Below are positions 47,197 through 55,527 of a stretch of 64,000 nucleotides of DNA, piece by piece. Each line of letters begins with the position of its first letter. The stretch's first letter is position 1. This stretch comes from Xanthobacteraceae bacterium (GTDB taxonomy: Bacteria; Pseudomonadota; Alphaproteobacteria; Rhizobiales; Xanthobacteraceae), in NCBI GenBank assembly GCA_019746355.1, contig JAIESC010000031.1, positions 24,583 to 88,582 on the forward strand, read 5' to 3'. The notes under the pieces were generated by a model, which was not told the origin of the DNA, did no database searches, and saw only the letters and a program-made list of their open reading frames with translations. The position numbers were made by a program, and so were the translations under genes.

Positions 47197-47961
47197 GTGG
47201 CAGGGAAGATGCGTCAAAAGTCCAAGAAGGGTTCGTCCGGCTCGAGCCGACGCGCCAAGAAATCAACCGCTGGCGCTGTCCGGCGGACTTCGCAGGCTTC
47301 GCGCGGTGCCGCCCGCCGCGTAGCCCCCGTAGCCAAAGTGCCCGGCCGCAAGCCGGAGCAAGGAGCAGTTCCCGGAATGACCGCCAAAAAGACCACTCAA
47401 CGGCAGGGCTTCAAGACCAACGAATACATCGTCTATCCGGCCCACGGCGTCGGCCAGATCATGGCGATCGAGGAGCAGGAGGTCGCGGGCGCCAAGCTCG
47501 AGCTTTTCGTCATCAACTTCGTCAAGGACAAGATGACGCTGCGGGTTCCGACGGCCAAGGTGGCCGCGGTCGGCATGCGCAAGCTTGCCGAGGGCAGCCT
47601 GGTCAAGCGGGCGCTTGAGACGCTGAAGGGCCGCGCCCGCATCAAGCGCACCATGTGGTCGCGCCGCGCCCAGGAGTACGAAGCCAAGATCAACTCCGGC
47701 GACATCGTCGCCATCGCCGAGGTCGTTCGCGACCTGTTCCGTTCGGAATCGCAGCCCGAGCAGTCCTATTCGGAGCGGCAGCTTTATGAAGCCGCCCTCG
47801 ACCGGCTGTCGCGCGAGATCGCCGCGGTCCAGCACGTGACCGAGACCGAGGCGGTGAAGGAGATCGAGGCGGCGCTCGCCAAGGGTCCGCGCCGCGGTCC
47901 GGCGAAGCCCGCCGCCGACGCCGAAGCCGGCGAGGAGGCCGTGGAGGAAGAAGCGGCGTAA
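47197..47961 (+). CDS. carD: CarD-family RNA polymerase-binding regulator
   Basis: CarD/CdnL binds the RNA polymerase beta subunit and stabilises open promoter complexes, especially at ribosomal RNA genes. The domain begins FKTNEYIVYPAHGVGQIMAI, with the conserved TLRVPTAKVAAVGMRKL and a C-terminal helical DNA-binding part. The first 60 residues are Lys/Arg/Ser-rich and missing in many homologues; if they are not translated, the start is ATG 47377 (AAGGAG 11 nt upstream). I report the longer form from GTG 47197 as less certain. A strong terminator follows. Confidence 0.92.
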   Translation: MAGKMRQKSKKGSSGSSRRAKKSTAGAVRRTSQASRGAARRVAPVAKVPGRKPEQGAVPGMTAKKTTQRQGFKTNEYIVYPAHGVGQIMAIEEQEVAGAKLELFVINFVKDKMTLRVPTAKVAAVGMRKLAEGSLVKRALETLKGRARIKRTMWSRRAQEYEAKINSGDIVAIAEVVRDLFRSESQPEQSYSERQLYEAALDRLSREIAAVQHVTETEAVKEIEAALAKGPRRGPAKPAADAEAGEEAVEEEAA

Positions 47962-48334
47962 GCCGTCCTCACCGCAGGAATACGAAAGGCCCGGTCTCGC
48001 GACCGGGCCTTTTGCTTGTCTGCCAAGCATGATCGACAGCTTTGAGTGGAAGTCCCTTGCCCAGCCTGATGGAGGCGACGCGTTTGCCGCGTTCTCATAG
48101 AAGTTTCTTGATTCCTGAATTCAGCGACTTGTTTGAGCGCGAGGCGAACAATTTTGCGCGTTGCGTTCTGTTCAGATCGTCGCAGTACGCGCCTCGGTAG
48201 AAGTTATCGCTATTAACCATTTCTTAAGAAGTGTGACGACGGCGATCACCGCCTCGTGCGAGTACAGGTTGCGCATTCGGGGGTGCGCGTGGCAAGTAAC
48301 AGCTGGCTTTGCGGCCCGCCGTGCGTCTTTCGCG
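47962..48334. other. Gene-free spacer after carD
   Basis: This 373-nt region contains the carD terminator near 47985-48014. The rest has mixed composition and no convincing gene, and marks the start of the lower-GC restriction-modification segment. In several related genomes, as I recall, rpoH lies near carD; it is not here. Confidence 0.5.
47985..48014 (+). terminator. Rho-independent terminator after carD
   Basis: AAAGGCCCGGTC, a TCGC loop and GACCGGGCCTTTT form a strong stem with a T tract, right after the carD stop. Confidence 0.88.
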
Positions 48335-51300
48335 ATGAGTACGAGTGCGTCTAAGAGCGTAGCTCCAGCGACGTTTGTCGCGCCCGATCCGTCTCCGGAA
48401 CTCGTCGAAGCATTCATTTCCTACTGGCAAGGCCGGGAAGGCGGGCAAGAGCGCGCAAACTACCAGCTTTTCTTGACGCGCCTTTGTCGGCTCCTCAATT
48501 TGCCCGAGCCGGATGCCGCCGACGCGACGCACGAACACAACAATTATGTCTTTGAACGTGCGGTTACACGCCGCGAAGGCACGGGAGATGTCCGAGGTCG
48601 GATTGATCTCTATCGCCGCGAGTGTTTCGTTCTCGAAGCAAAACAAAGCCGGTTGAAGGGCGGCAATAAAGAACTCGTCGGTCAAGCCGATCTATTCGCG
48701 ACCACTAAGACAACCTCACGCGGACGACGCGCTGCCGGGCACGCTTGGGACGTGTTTATGTTGAATGCGAAGAGGCAGGCGGAGGAATATGCAAAGGCGC
48801 TTCCCGTGCACCACGGTTGGCCGCCCTTTATCCTAGTGTGCGATGTCGGCAATTGCATCGAGGTCTATTCTGATTTTTCAGGACAAGGCAAAAATTACAC
48901 TCAATTCCCCGATCGGCACAACTTTCGCATTTTCCTAGAAGACCTACGCAAACCCGAAGTCCGCAGCCGGCTACAACATATATGGCTCGATCCCCAATCC
49001 CTGAACCCTTCCAACGTGCGCGCGCGAGTCACTCGCGATATCGCCGAACGTCTAGCCGTTATCTCGAAAGTTCTCGAGGCAAAAAAATACCCAGCGTCAC
49101 ACGTCGCGCTCTTTTTGATGCGATGTCTGTTCACGATGTTCGCTGAAGATATGAGCTTGCTGCCTGCGAACTCCTTCCGTGAACTATTAAAAGATTGTCG
49201 CGAAGACGCCACCAAGTTCGTTCCTCTGCTGGAGGACCTTTGGCGTTCCATGAACAAGGGGACATTTGCCCCTTCGATTCGCACCAAGGTGCTCCAGTTC
49301 AACGGCAGTCTCTTTGCCGATGCCAAGGTATTGCCGCTTAACGTCGAAGAGATCGGCGAGCTATCTGCGGCGGCCGAGAAAGACTGGCGTGATGTAGAGC
49401 CTGCCATCTTCGGTACGCTACTTGAACAAGCGTTGGATCCCCAGGATCGGCAACGCTTAGGTGCTCATTATACTCCGCGTCCTTACGTTGAACGGATTGT
49501 CATTTCAACGATCATGGAGCCGTTGCGTGAAGAATGGCGCAATGTGCTGGCTGCCACCGAAACCAAGCGGGCGGCCGGAGATTTGAAAGGTGCCATCGCC
49601 GAGCTCAGAGGCTTTCATGAGCGCTTGTGCGCCGTTCGTGTTCTTGACCCTGCCTCCGGCACTGGCAATTTCCTCTACGTCTCCATGGCACTCATGAAGG
49701 AATTGGAAGGCGAGGTGCTGGACGCGCTCGCGCTCTTAAGCGATCAAACGCGTTTCCATGGCTATGAGCTCCGGACCATCGATCCTCACCAGTTTCTCGG
49801 TATGGAATTGAACCCCCGCGCGGCCGCGATCGCAGAGTTAGTCTTGTGGATTGGCTATCTGCAATGGCACTTCCGCATTCGAGGTGGGACACCACCAGAG
49901 CCCATCCTGCGCGAGTTTCGCAATATCCAAGAAAAGAACGCCGTCCTTACCTGGAATGACGCGCCGCGGATAAAAGTACAGGATAGAAAGGAACAGTATA
50001 CAAACGCACGGCGGCCGGAGTGGCCAGAAGCCGACTTTATCGTTGGCAATCCGCCGTTCATCGGTGCGAAGTTCCTCCGCGAACGTCTTGGTAGTGACTA
50101 TGTCGATGCCTTGTGGCGTGCGCACCCACATATCAACGAATCCGCCGACTTCGTTATGTATTGGTGGGATCGAGCCGCAGAGCTTTTGGTTCGAGAAACG
50201 TCACGCCTGCGGCGTTTCGGCTTTGTGACTACCAACTCCGTTACTCAAGAATTTTCCGGGCGTGTGATAAAGAGGCGAATGGAGGATGTTAGCCCGTTGT
50301 CGCTTGTAATGGCGATTTCGGATCACCCTTGGACCAAAGCATTGCCTGATTCGGCTGCTGTCCGTATTGCCATGACCGTCGTCGAGAAAGGAGAAAAGAA
50401 CGGGATTCTCTATACTGCTACTTCCGAAACGGCTCTCGACACGGACCAGCCGCTGATCGAGTTCATCGCGACCCACGGCCGCATCAACCCCAACCTAACG
50501 ATTGGTGCCGACCTGACTAGCGCGATCCCGCTTCGCAGTAATGCCGGCATCTGCTCGCCGGGGGTAAAATTGCACGGAGACGGCTTCATCGTTACGGTCT
50601 CCGAGGCAGAACATCTCGGATGGGGTCGTGTGCCCGGACTCGAAGAGGTGATCAGGCCATATCGCCACGGCCGCGACATAACCCATCGCCCTCGTGGCGT
50701 GATGGTCATCGATCTTTTTGGCTTTTCTGCAGATGAGGTTCGCAAGCGCTTTCCCAAAGTCTATCAACATCTTCTGCAAGAGGTGAAAGAAAAGAAAGAT
50801 TCGAAAGGCAAGCTCGTAGGCCGAGATGCCAACCACCGTGTAGCGTATCGGACGAACTGGTGGCTATTTGGTGAGCCTCGCAGCGAATTGCGCGAAGCCC
50901 TGGCGGAGACGAAGCGCTTCATCGTCACTCCGGTAACGTCCAAAAACAGGTTTTTCCAATTTCTCGAAACGAGCATCTTGCCGGACGACGCTTTGATGTC
51001 CTTCGCGTTGGAAGGCGGGTTTGCTCTCGGCGTCTTGTCCTCTTCAGTTTTTGCCGCGTGGTTTGATGCGACTGGTTCGACCCTTGAGGATCGTCCGCGT
51101 TTCATCAAGTCCCGCTGTTTTGATCCCTATCCCTTTCCCGAGACTGACCAGAACACACGAGATGCGGTCGCCGAAAAGGCGGAAGAGATCGATGCCTTCC
51201 GCAAAGAGCGGCAGCGCGAGCATCCGGAGTTGACACTCTCTGGACTTTATACCGTTCTGGATAAACTCCGTTGGAGAGAAGAACTGACAGCTGCCGAATC

Positions 51301-51844
51301 CACCATCAATGAAATTGGTCTTGCCCGAGTGCTGGGTGAACTGCACGACGAACTGGACGATCTGGTGTTCCGAGCCTACGGATGGTCCGATCGCCCCGCT
51401 TCGCCCGACATTGTCGCGCGTCTTTTAAGGCTTAACCGGACCCGCGCCGCTCAGGAAGATCAGGGCGTTGTCCTGTGGGTGCGGCCTGATTTTCAGTTAC
51501 CTCGGTTTGGCAAGGCTGCCGAAAAACGGGCGGCGGCGGCGGGCGGTTTGCGCTTGCCGCTGATGTCACTGGTTCCCGCCAAGCACCTCAAGCGCGTGTT
51601 CCCTGAGGATTCGGTGTCTCAGACCGCGGAAGTATTTGCGGTCCTCACGAACGCGCGCCAACCGCTGAATGCAGCAATGATCGCGGCGAATTTTAAGCAA
51701 GGAAAAAAAATCGAATCCAAGATTTCTGCGGTATTGGAGTCACTCGCACGGCTTGGCCACACGGTCAAACGTGAAAATTACCATACGCTTGGAGCGTTTG
51801 CCGACGCGTCCGCGGCGTCCACCGAACGCCGCATCACCGGTTGA
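48335..51844 (+). CDS. MmeI-like (type IIL) restriction-modification enzyme
   Basis: A single 1169-residue chain carries both activities. The N-terminal part has a PD-(D/E)xK-like nuclease centre in GRIDLYRRECFVLEAKQSR (Asp about 91, Glu 101, Lys 103). The middle holds the gamma-type N6-adenine methyltransferase: LDPASGTGNFLY (SAM motif, about 437-448) and GNPPFIGA (catalytic NPPF, about 572-575). The C-terminal half should contain the target-recognition domain. This is the MmeI/type IIL layout, in which one domain reads the DNA for both cutting and methylation. The gene stands alone and has visibly more A/T than its neighbours, suggesting transfer. The start ATG 48335 lacks a clear ribosome site. 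Confidence 0.88.
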   Translation: MSTSASKSVAPATFVAPDPSPELVEAFISYWQGREGGQERANYQLFLTRLCRLLNLPEPDAADATHEHNNYVFERAVTRREGTGDVRGRIDLYRRECFVLEAKQSRLKGGNKELVGQADLFATTKTTSRGRRAAGHAWDVFMLNAKRQAEEYAKALPVHHGWPPFILVCDVGNCIEVYSDFSGQGKNYTQFPDRHNFRIFLEDLRKPEVRSRLQHIWLDPQSLNPSNVRARVTRDIAERLAVISKVLEAKKYPASHVALFLMRCLFTMFAEDMSLLPANSFRELLKDCREDATKFVPLLEDLWRSMNKGTFAPSIRTKVLQFNGSLFADAKVLPLNVEEIGELSAAAEKDWRDVEPAIFGTLLEQALDPQDRQRLGAHYTPRPYVERIVISTIMEPLREEWRNVLAATETKRAAGDLKGAIAELRGFHERLCAVRVLDPASGTGNFLYVSMALMKELEGEVLDALALLSDQTRFHGYELRTIDPHQFLGMELNPRAAAIAELVLWIGYLQWHFRIRGGTPPEPILREFRNIQEKNAVLTWNDAPRIKVQDRKEQYTNARRPEWPEADFIVGNPPFIGAKFLRERLGSDYVDALWRAHPHINESADFVMYWWDRAAELLVRETSRLRRFGFVTTNSVTQEFSGRVIKRRMEDVSPLSLVMAISDHPWTKALPDSAAVRIAMTVVEKGEKNGILYTATSETALDTDQPLIEFIATHGRINPNLTIGADLTSAIPLRSNAGICSPGVKLHGDGFIVTVSEAEHLGWGRVPGLEEVIRPYRHGRDITHRPRGVMVIDLFGFSADEVRKRFPKVYQHLLQEVKEKKDSKGKLVGRDANHRVAYRTNWWLFGEPRSELREALAETKRFIVTPVTSKNRFFQFLETSILPDDALMSFALEGGFALGVLSSSVFAAWFDATGSTLEDRPRFIKSRCFDPYPFPETDQNTRDAVAEKAEEIDAFRKERQREHPELTLSGLYTVLDKLRWREELTAAESTINEIGLARVLGELHDELDDLVFRAYGWSDRPASPDIVARLLRLNRTRAAQEDQGVVLWVRPDFQLPRFGKAAEKRAAAAGGLRLPLMSLVPAKHLKRVFPEDSVSQTAEVFAVLTNARQPLNAAMIAANFKQGKKIESKISAVLESLARLGHTVKRENYHTLGAFADASAASTERRITG

Positions 51845-51896
51845 TTTTGCAAGCATCCTCTCCGGTGCGTCTTGCAGCGGGCGAGAAAGGGAAAAA

Positions 51897-52784
51897 ATGC
51901 ACGATCCAGAGCGCGATCCGCCGATGTGTACCGGCCCGCATCTCGACACGCGCAAGCCGAAGCTCGAGCTCCCGCCGAAATCCGCAGACTGCCACTGCCA
52001 CGTGTTCGGGCCGCGCGACAAATATCCCTGGGCCGCGAGCCGCCTCTACACGCCGCCGCCGGTGTATCTGGCACACTACCTCGACATGCTGCGCACCACC
52101 GGCTTCGAGCGCGGCGTCATGGTGCAGACCGGCCTCTACGGCAACGACAACCGCTTCATCCTCGATTCCATCAAGGCGCATCCGAACGCGCTGCGCGGCA
52201 TCGCCCTGGTCGGCGAGAGCATCACCGACCGGGAGCTCGAGGATCTGGCGCGCGGCGGCGTGCGCGGCTTCCGCGTCAACCGCACCGCCAAGACCGGCCT
52301 CGCCTTCGACGTCGCCCGCAAGCTCGCCGAGCGCGTGAAGGGCTACGGCATGCACGTGCAGTTCCTGCTCGACATCGAGGACCATCCCGACATCGACCGC
52401 TTCCTCGGCAGCTTTGCGACCGAGGTGGTGATCGACCACATGGGCCGGCCCGACCCGAACAAGGGCATCAACGCGCCGGGCTTCCAGGCGCTGATCCGTC
52501 TGCTCAAGTCCGGGCGCGGCTGGGCGAAGATGTCGGCGCCGTATCGCACGTCGTTGCAGGAGCCGCCCTACGACGACATCACGCCGTTCGCCCACGCGCT
52601 GGTCGAAGCCGCACCCGACCGCCTGGTCTGGGGCTCCGACTGGCCGCATGTGCTGCTCGAGACGACCATGCCGAACGACGGTGACCTCGTCGATCAGATC
52701 GCGGTGTGGGTGCCGGACGAGGCCGTGCGCAAGCGCATCCTCGCCGACAATGCGGAGCAGCTTTACGGCTTCGACCGGCTTTAG
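51897..52784 (+). CDS. LigI-like amidohydrolase (2-pyrone-4,6-dicarboxylate lactonase type)
   Basis: The 295-residue protein is in the amidohydrolase superfamily. ADCHCHVFGP (about 30-39) contains the HxH metal or active-site motif, and a conserved Asp occurs in LVWGSDWPH. The nearest known type is LigI, which hydrolyses 2-pyrone-4,6-dicarboxylate in lignin-derived aromatic degradation, but other lactonases share this pattern. ATG 51897 follows an AAAGGG ribosome site. It starts the catabolic region and is followed by a palindrome cluster. Confidence 0.82.
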   Translation: MHDPERDPPMCTGPHLDTRKPKLELPPKSADCHCHVFGPRDKYPWAASRLYTPPPVYLAHYLDMLRTTGFERGVMVQTGLYGNDNRFILDSIKAHPNALRGIALVGESITDRELEDLARGGVRGFRVNRTAKTGLAFDVARKLAERVKGYGMHVQFLLDIEDHPDIDRFLGSFATEVVIDHMGRPDPNKGINAPGFQALIRLLKSGRGWAKMSAPYRTSLQEPPYDDITPFAHALVEAAPDRLVWGSDWPHVLLETTMPNDGDLVDQIAVWVPDEAVRKRILADNAEQLYGFDRL

Positions 52785-52800
52785 TCGGACCACCGGCGTC

Positions 52801-52848
52801 ATTCCGGGTTCGCGCCCATAGCGCGTTGAACACGCGCGTAAACGCGCT
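52801..52848. repeat. Left half of an interrupted nested palindrome
   Basis: ATTCCGGGTTCGCGCCCATA followed by GCGCG ... AAACGCGCT matches the right GIY-YIG repeat up to the same position (AAACGCGCT), then diverges. Confidence 0.85.
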
Positions 52849-52853
52849 TAGCA

Positions 52854-52928
52854 CCGTAGCCCGGATGAAGCGAAGCGAAATCCGGGAGCGGCGGTCCCGC
52901 ATTCCGCTGCGCTCCATGCGGGCTACGG
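52854..52928. repeat. 75-nt REP-like hairpin (CCGTAGCCCG arms)
   Basis: CCGTAGCCCG and CGGGCTACGG are perfect 10-nt inverted ends, with GATGAAGCGAAGCGAAATCC in between. This is a widespread type of intergenic repeat in proteobacteria, distinct from the ATTCCGGG family. Confidence 0.8.
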
Positions 52929-52953
52929 CTCGTCCTGCGGTTGGGCAGAGTGG

Positions 52954-52974
52954 ATTCCCGCTTTTCGCGGGAAT
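52954..52974. repeat. Short hairpin ATTCCCGC/GCGGGAAT
   Basis: Perfect 8-nt arms lie around a TTTTC loop, related in style to the ATTCCGGG family. It lies in the repeat cluster. Confidence 0.75.
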
Positions 52975-53226
52975 GAAACGGACGTGTTGGCCGGAAGCGT
53001 GCCGCAAACGCTCGGCTCGCGTCCATCCGTGGGCAGAGGTGGCGAGGCGGTAGAGGCCGCGCCGTCCACTCACACCGAAAGGCACGGACCCAGCCGCGCT
53101 GGTTGACCGCTCTGCGCGCCATGCGCGGCATAGAAATATCGAACCGGCTCGTAATGCCCATCATGGACGTTCCCGCCAAGGGAATTGCTCTTATCAAGTC
53201 CTTTGAAGGTCGGGCGCTCACGCCGA

Positions 53227-53247
53227 GGGGCGCGCCCCGGAATGACA
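53227..53247. repeat. Right half of an interrupted nested palindrome
   Basis: GGGGCGCGCCCCGGAATGAC matches the far end of the right GIY-YIG repeat. Together with 52801-52848 it makes a nearly complete copy with about 378 nt of extra DNA between the halves. Confidence 0.75.
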
Positions 53248-53254
53248 GCAAGTA

Positions 53255-54463
53255 CTACACCGCCACCGCCGTCGCGTCATACGCATACAGCCACTCCATG
53301 CGCTCGCGCACGCGCTCCTGCTGCCATTCGCGCGCGACCTCGACGCCCACCGCGTTCGGATCGTCGAGCGCCGGGCTGAACGCCGAGCGGCGGTTCTCAT
53401 GCGACTTCCGCACCACGCTGGCGGTGCGCTCGCGGCGGATGTCCTCGTAGCGCGCCAACGCCTTCCCCGGATAGCCGAAGTACTTCGCCAGGCATTCGGC
53501 GACGATATAGCCGTCCTCGATCGCCATCACGCCGCCCTGGCCGAGGAACGGCAAGGTCGGATGGCAGGCGTCGCCAAGCAGCGTCACGCGGCCCTTGCTC
53601 CATTGCGGCATCGGCCCGCGCACCATCATCGCCCATTTGTACGGCGTCTCGATGCGGGCGATCATCTCGTGCACGTCGGCGTGCCAGCCGCGGAAGTCGT
53701 GGGCGAGCTCGTCCTGGGTGCCCTGCGTCACCCAGGATTCCACTTGCCAGTCGTCGCGCTCGACGAAGCTGATGAAGTTCATGATCTCGCCGCGCCGCAC
53801 CGGGTAATGCAGCACATGGCCGTGGGGACCTAGCCAGTTGACGCCCTGCATCTCCTGCAGATGCGGCGGCAGCTCGTCCATCGCCACGAGGCCGCGCCAC
53901 GCCACCGCGCCGGTGAAGATCGGCTTGTCGGCCCCGAACAGCGCCGCGCGCACCCTCGAGTGGATGCCGTCGGCGCCGATGACGTAGGCCGCGCGCACGC
54001 TGGATCCGTCCTCGAACCGCACCTCGGCGTGATCGCCTTCGAACACCACGCCGGAGCAGCGCCGGCCGAGCTTCACCGCACCGGGCTTGATCGCCTTCAC
54101 CGCGTCGGCGAGGAGCCCATGCAGGTCGCCCCGGTGCAGCATCACATGCGGCGTGCCGTAGCGCTGCCGCGTCACCGCGCCGAGATCGAACCAGTTCCAG
54201 GTTTCGCCGCTCGACCAGTGCCGGATCACCCGCCGCTGCGGCAGCACCTGCACGCGCTTCAGCGCGTCCTCGAGCCCCAGCGCATAGAGCACGCGGGTGC
54301 CGTTGGAGCTGATCTGGATGCCGGCGCCGACCTCCTTCAGCTCGGGTGCCTGCTCGTGGATCTCGACGTCGATCCCGCGCTTGAGCAGCGACAGCGCCGC
54401 AGCCAGTCCGCCGATGCCCGCGCCGACGATGGCGACCTTGTCCTGTACCAAGTCCTGTACCAT
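53255..54463 (-). CDS. FAD-dependent monooxygenase (salicylate hydroxylase-like)
   Basis: The 402-residue group A flavin monooxygenase has AIVGAGIGGLAAALSLLKRG (FAD GxGxxG), GADGIHSRVRAALFG (DG) and LLGDACHPTLPFLGQGG (GD). It probably hydroxylates an aromatic acid. The start lies within three 12-nt tandem units (54439-54474), each encoding VQDx; ATG 54463 or the TTG at 54451 may be used. It is 14 nt downstream of a Bug receptor gene, so uptake and first oxidation may be one operon. Confidence 0.88.
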   Translation of the reverse strand: MVQDLVQDKVAIVGAGIGGLAAALSLLKRGIDVEIHEQAPELKEVGAGIQISSNGTRVLYALGLEDALKRVQVLPQRRVIRHWSSGETWNWFDLGAVTRQRYGTPHVMLHRGDLHGLLADAVKAIKPGAVKLGRRCSGVVFEGDHAEVRFEDGSSVRAAYVIGADGIHSRVRAALFGADKPIFTGAVAWRGLVAMDELPPHLQEMQGVNWLGPHGHVLHYPVRRGEIMNFISFVERDDWQVESWVTQGTQDELAHDFRGWHADVHEMIARIETPYKWAMMVRGPMPQWSKGRVTLLGDACHPTLPFLGQGGVMAIEDGYIVAECLAKYFGYPGKALARYEDIRRERTASVVRKSHENRRSAFSPALDDPNAVGVEVAREWQQERVRERMEWLYAYDATAVAV

Positions 54464-54474
54464 GTCCTGTACCA
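54439..54474. repeat. 12-nt tandem repeat spanning the start codon
   Basis: Three units of (T/A)GTCCTGTACCA read VQD on the minus strand and include the ATG at 54463 and an in-frame TTG at 54451. Unit gain or loss would shift which start follows the ribosome site without changing frame. Confidence 0.9.
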
Positions 54475-54477
54475 GGT

Positions 54478-55452
54478 CTACTCAGCCTTCATGCCCACGG
54501 CCTTGGCAATTCCGGTCCAGCGCGGCGTTTCTTCGGCGATGAACCGCGCATAGTCCTGCGGCGAGCCGACCTTGGCGTCGAAGCCGAGCTTGGCCATGGC
54601 GTCCTTCATCTCCGGCGAGCGCAGCGTGTCGTTGATCGCGCCGTTGACCCGGCCGACGATCTCGGGCGGCGTGCCGGCCGGCGCCATGACGCCGGCCCAG
54701 AATTCCAGCGTCAGCTCCGGCAGGCCGGCCTCGCGCGCGGTCGGCACGTCGGGCAGCTCGGCGCTCCGCGCCGGGCTCGTGATCATCAGCGGCCGCATCT
54801 TGCCCTCGCGAATGAGCGGCAGCGACGTCGATGGCGTCGGATTCAGCACCTGGATCCGGCCGCCGAGAAAATCGGGCAGGGCGGCCGCGCCGCCCTTGTA
54901 GGGCACGATCAGCAGGTCGGCGCCGCTGAGCTGCTTGAACCGTTCCGCCACCAGCATCGCGGCGGTGCCCTGGGTCGCCGCGAAATTCACCGTTCCGGGA
55001 TGCGCCTTGGTGTGCGCGACGAACTCGGCCATCGTCCGGACCGGCAGGGCGGGCGACACCGCAATCAGCCAGGCCGCGGTGTTCACGGTCGCGACCGGGG
55101 CGAACTCCTTGAGCGGATCGTAGGCGACCCCTTTCATCGCCGGATCGACGATGATCGCCGAGCTGATGAACAGCAGCGTGTAGCCGTCCGGCTCGGCGGC
55201 CGCCGCAAGCTTGGTGCCGATCGTGGTCCCGCCGCCCGGCTTGTTGTCGATGACGATCGGCTGGCCGAGCCGCGGCGACAGATGCTGCGTCAGCAGCCGC
55301 GCCATCACGTCATTGGGCGAGCCCGGCGTGAACGGCACGACGAGCTTGATGACGCGGTTGGGGTAGGACTGTGCGGAAGCGGGACCGGCGAACGCCAGCC
55401 CTGCCACGAGCGCGTATGCTGCGATTGCGATCCACGCTCTCAGCACGGTCAT
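54478..55452 (-). CDS. Bug-family periplasmic solute-binding protein
   Basis: This is a 324-residue receptor: signal peptide (about 1-28, ending GPASAQS), then YPNRVIKLVVPFTPGSPNDV, IDNKPGGGTTIGTKLAA and EPDGYTLLFIS. It has the standard PDGYTL form. The ATG (55450-55452) is inside the left arm of a palindrome (55446-55510), so the leader is repeat DNA. It precedes a flavin monooxygenase and follows another Bug gene on the same strand. Confidence 0.9.
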   Translation of the reverse strand: MTVLRAWIAIAAYALVAGLAFAGPASAQSYPNRVIKLVVPFTPGSPNDVMARLLTQHLSPRLGQPIVIDNKPGGGTTIGTKLAAAAEPDGYTLLFISSAIIVDPAMKGVAYDPLKEFAPVATVNTAAWLIAVSPALPVRTMAEFVAHTKAHPGTVNFAATQGTAAMLVAERFKQLSGADLLIVPYKGGAAALPDFLGGRIQVLNPTPSTSLPLIREGKMRPLMITSPARSAELPDVPTAREAGLPELTLEFWAGVMAPAGTPPEIVGRVNGAINDTLRSPEMKDAMAKLGFDAKVGSPQDYARFIAEETPRWTGIAKAVGMKAE

Positions 55453-55510
55453 TCCGGACGCCGCCACAAGCGCGTAAAACGCGCTGGTGCGGCGCGCCCG
55501 GGAATGACCG
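55446..55510. repeat. Nested-palindrome family copy overlapping a start codon
   Basis: Perfect 10-nt ends CGGTCATTCC / GGAATGACCG enclose AGCGCGT-AAA-ACGCGCT (7-bp stem, 3-nt loop) and partly paired GC-rich arms. The start codon of the receptor gene is in the left end. Confidence 0.88.
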
Positions 55511-55527
55511 TGCCTGACATCGGCACC

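Larger units (their letters stand above)
52785..53254. other. 470-nt repeat cluster between convergent genes
   Basis: No gene is supported here. The spacer holds the left half of a nested palindrome (52801-52848), a 75-nt hairpin (52854-52928), a short hairpin (52954-52974) and the right half of a nested palindrome (53227-53247). It lies between the stops of the amidohydrolase and monooxygenase genes. Confidence 0.75.

Noticed and set aside
52785..53254. Small genes between the amidohydrolase and the flavin monooxygenase
   Set aside because: Open frames here are translated repeats without ribosome sites or protein-like composition.
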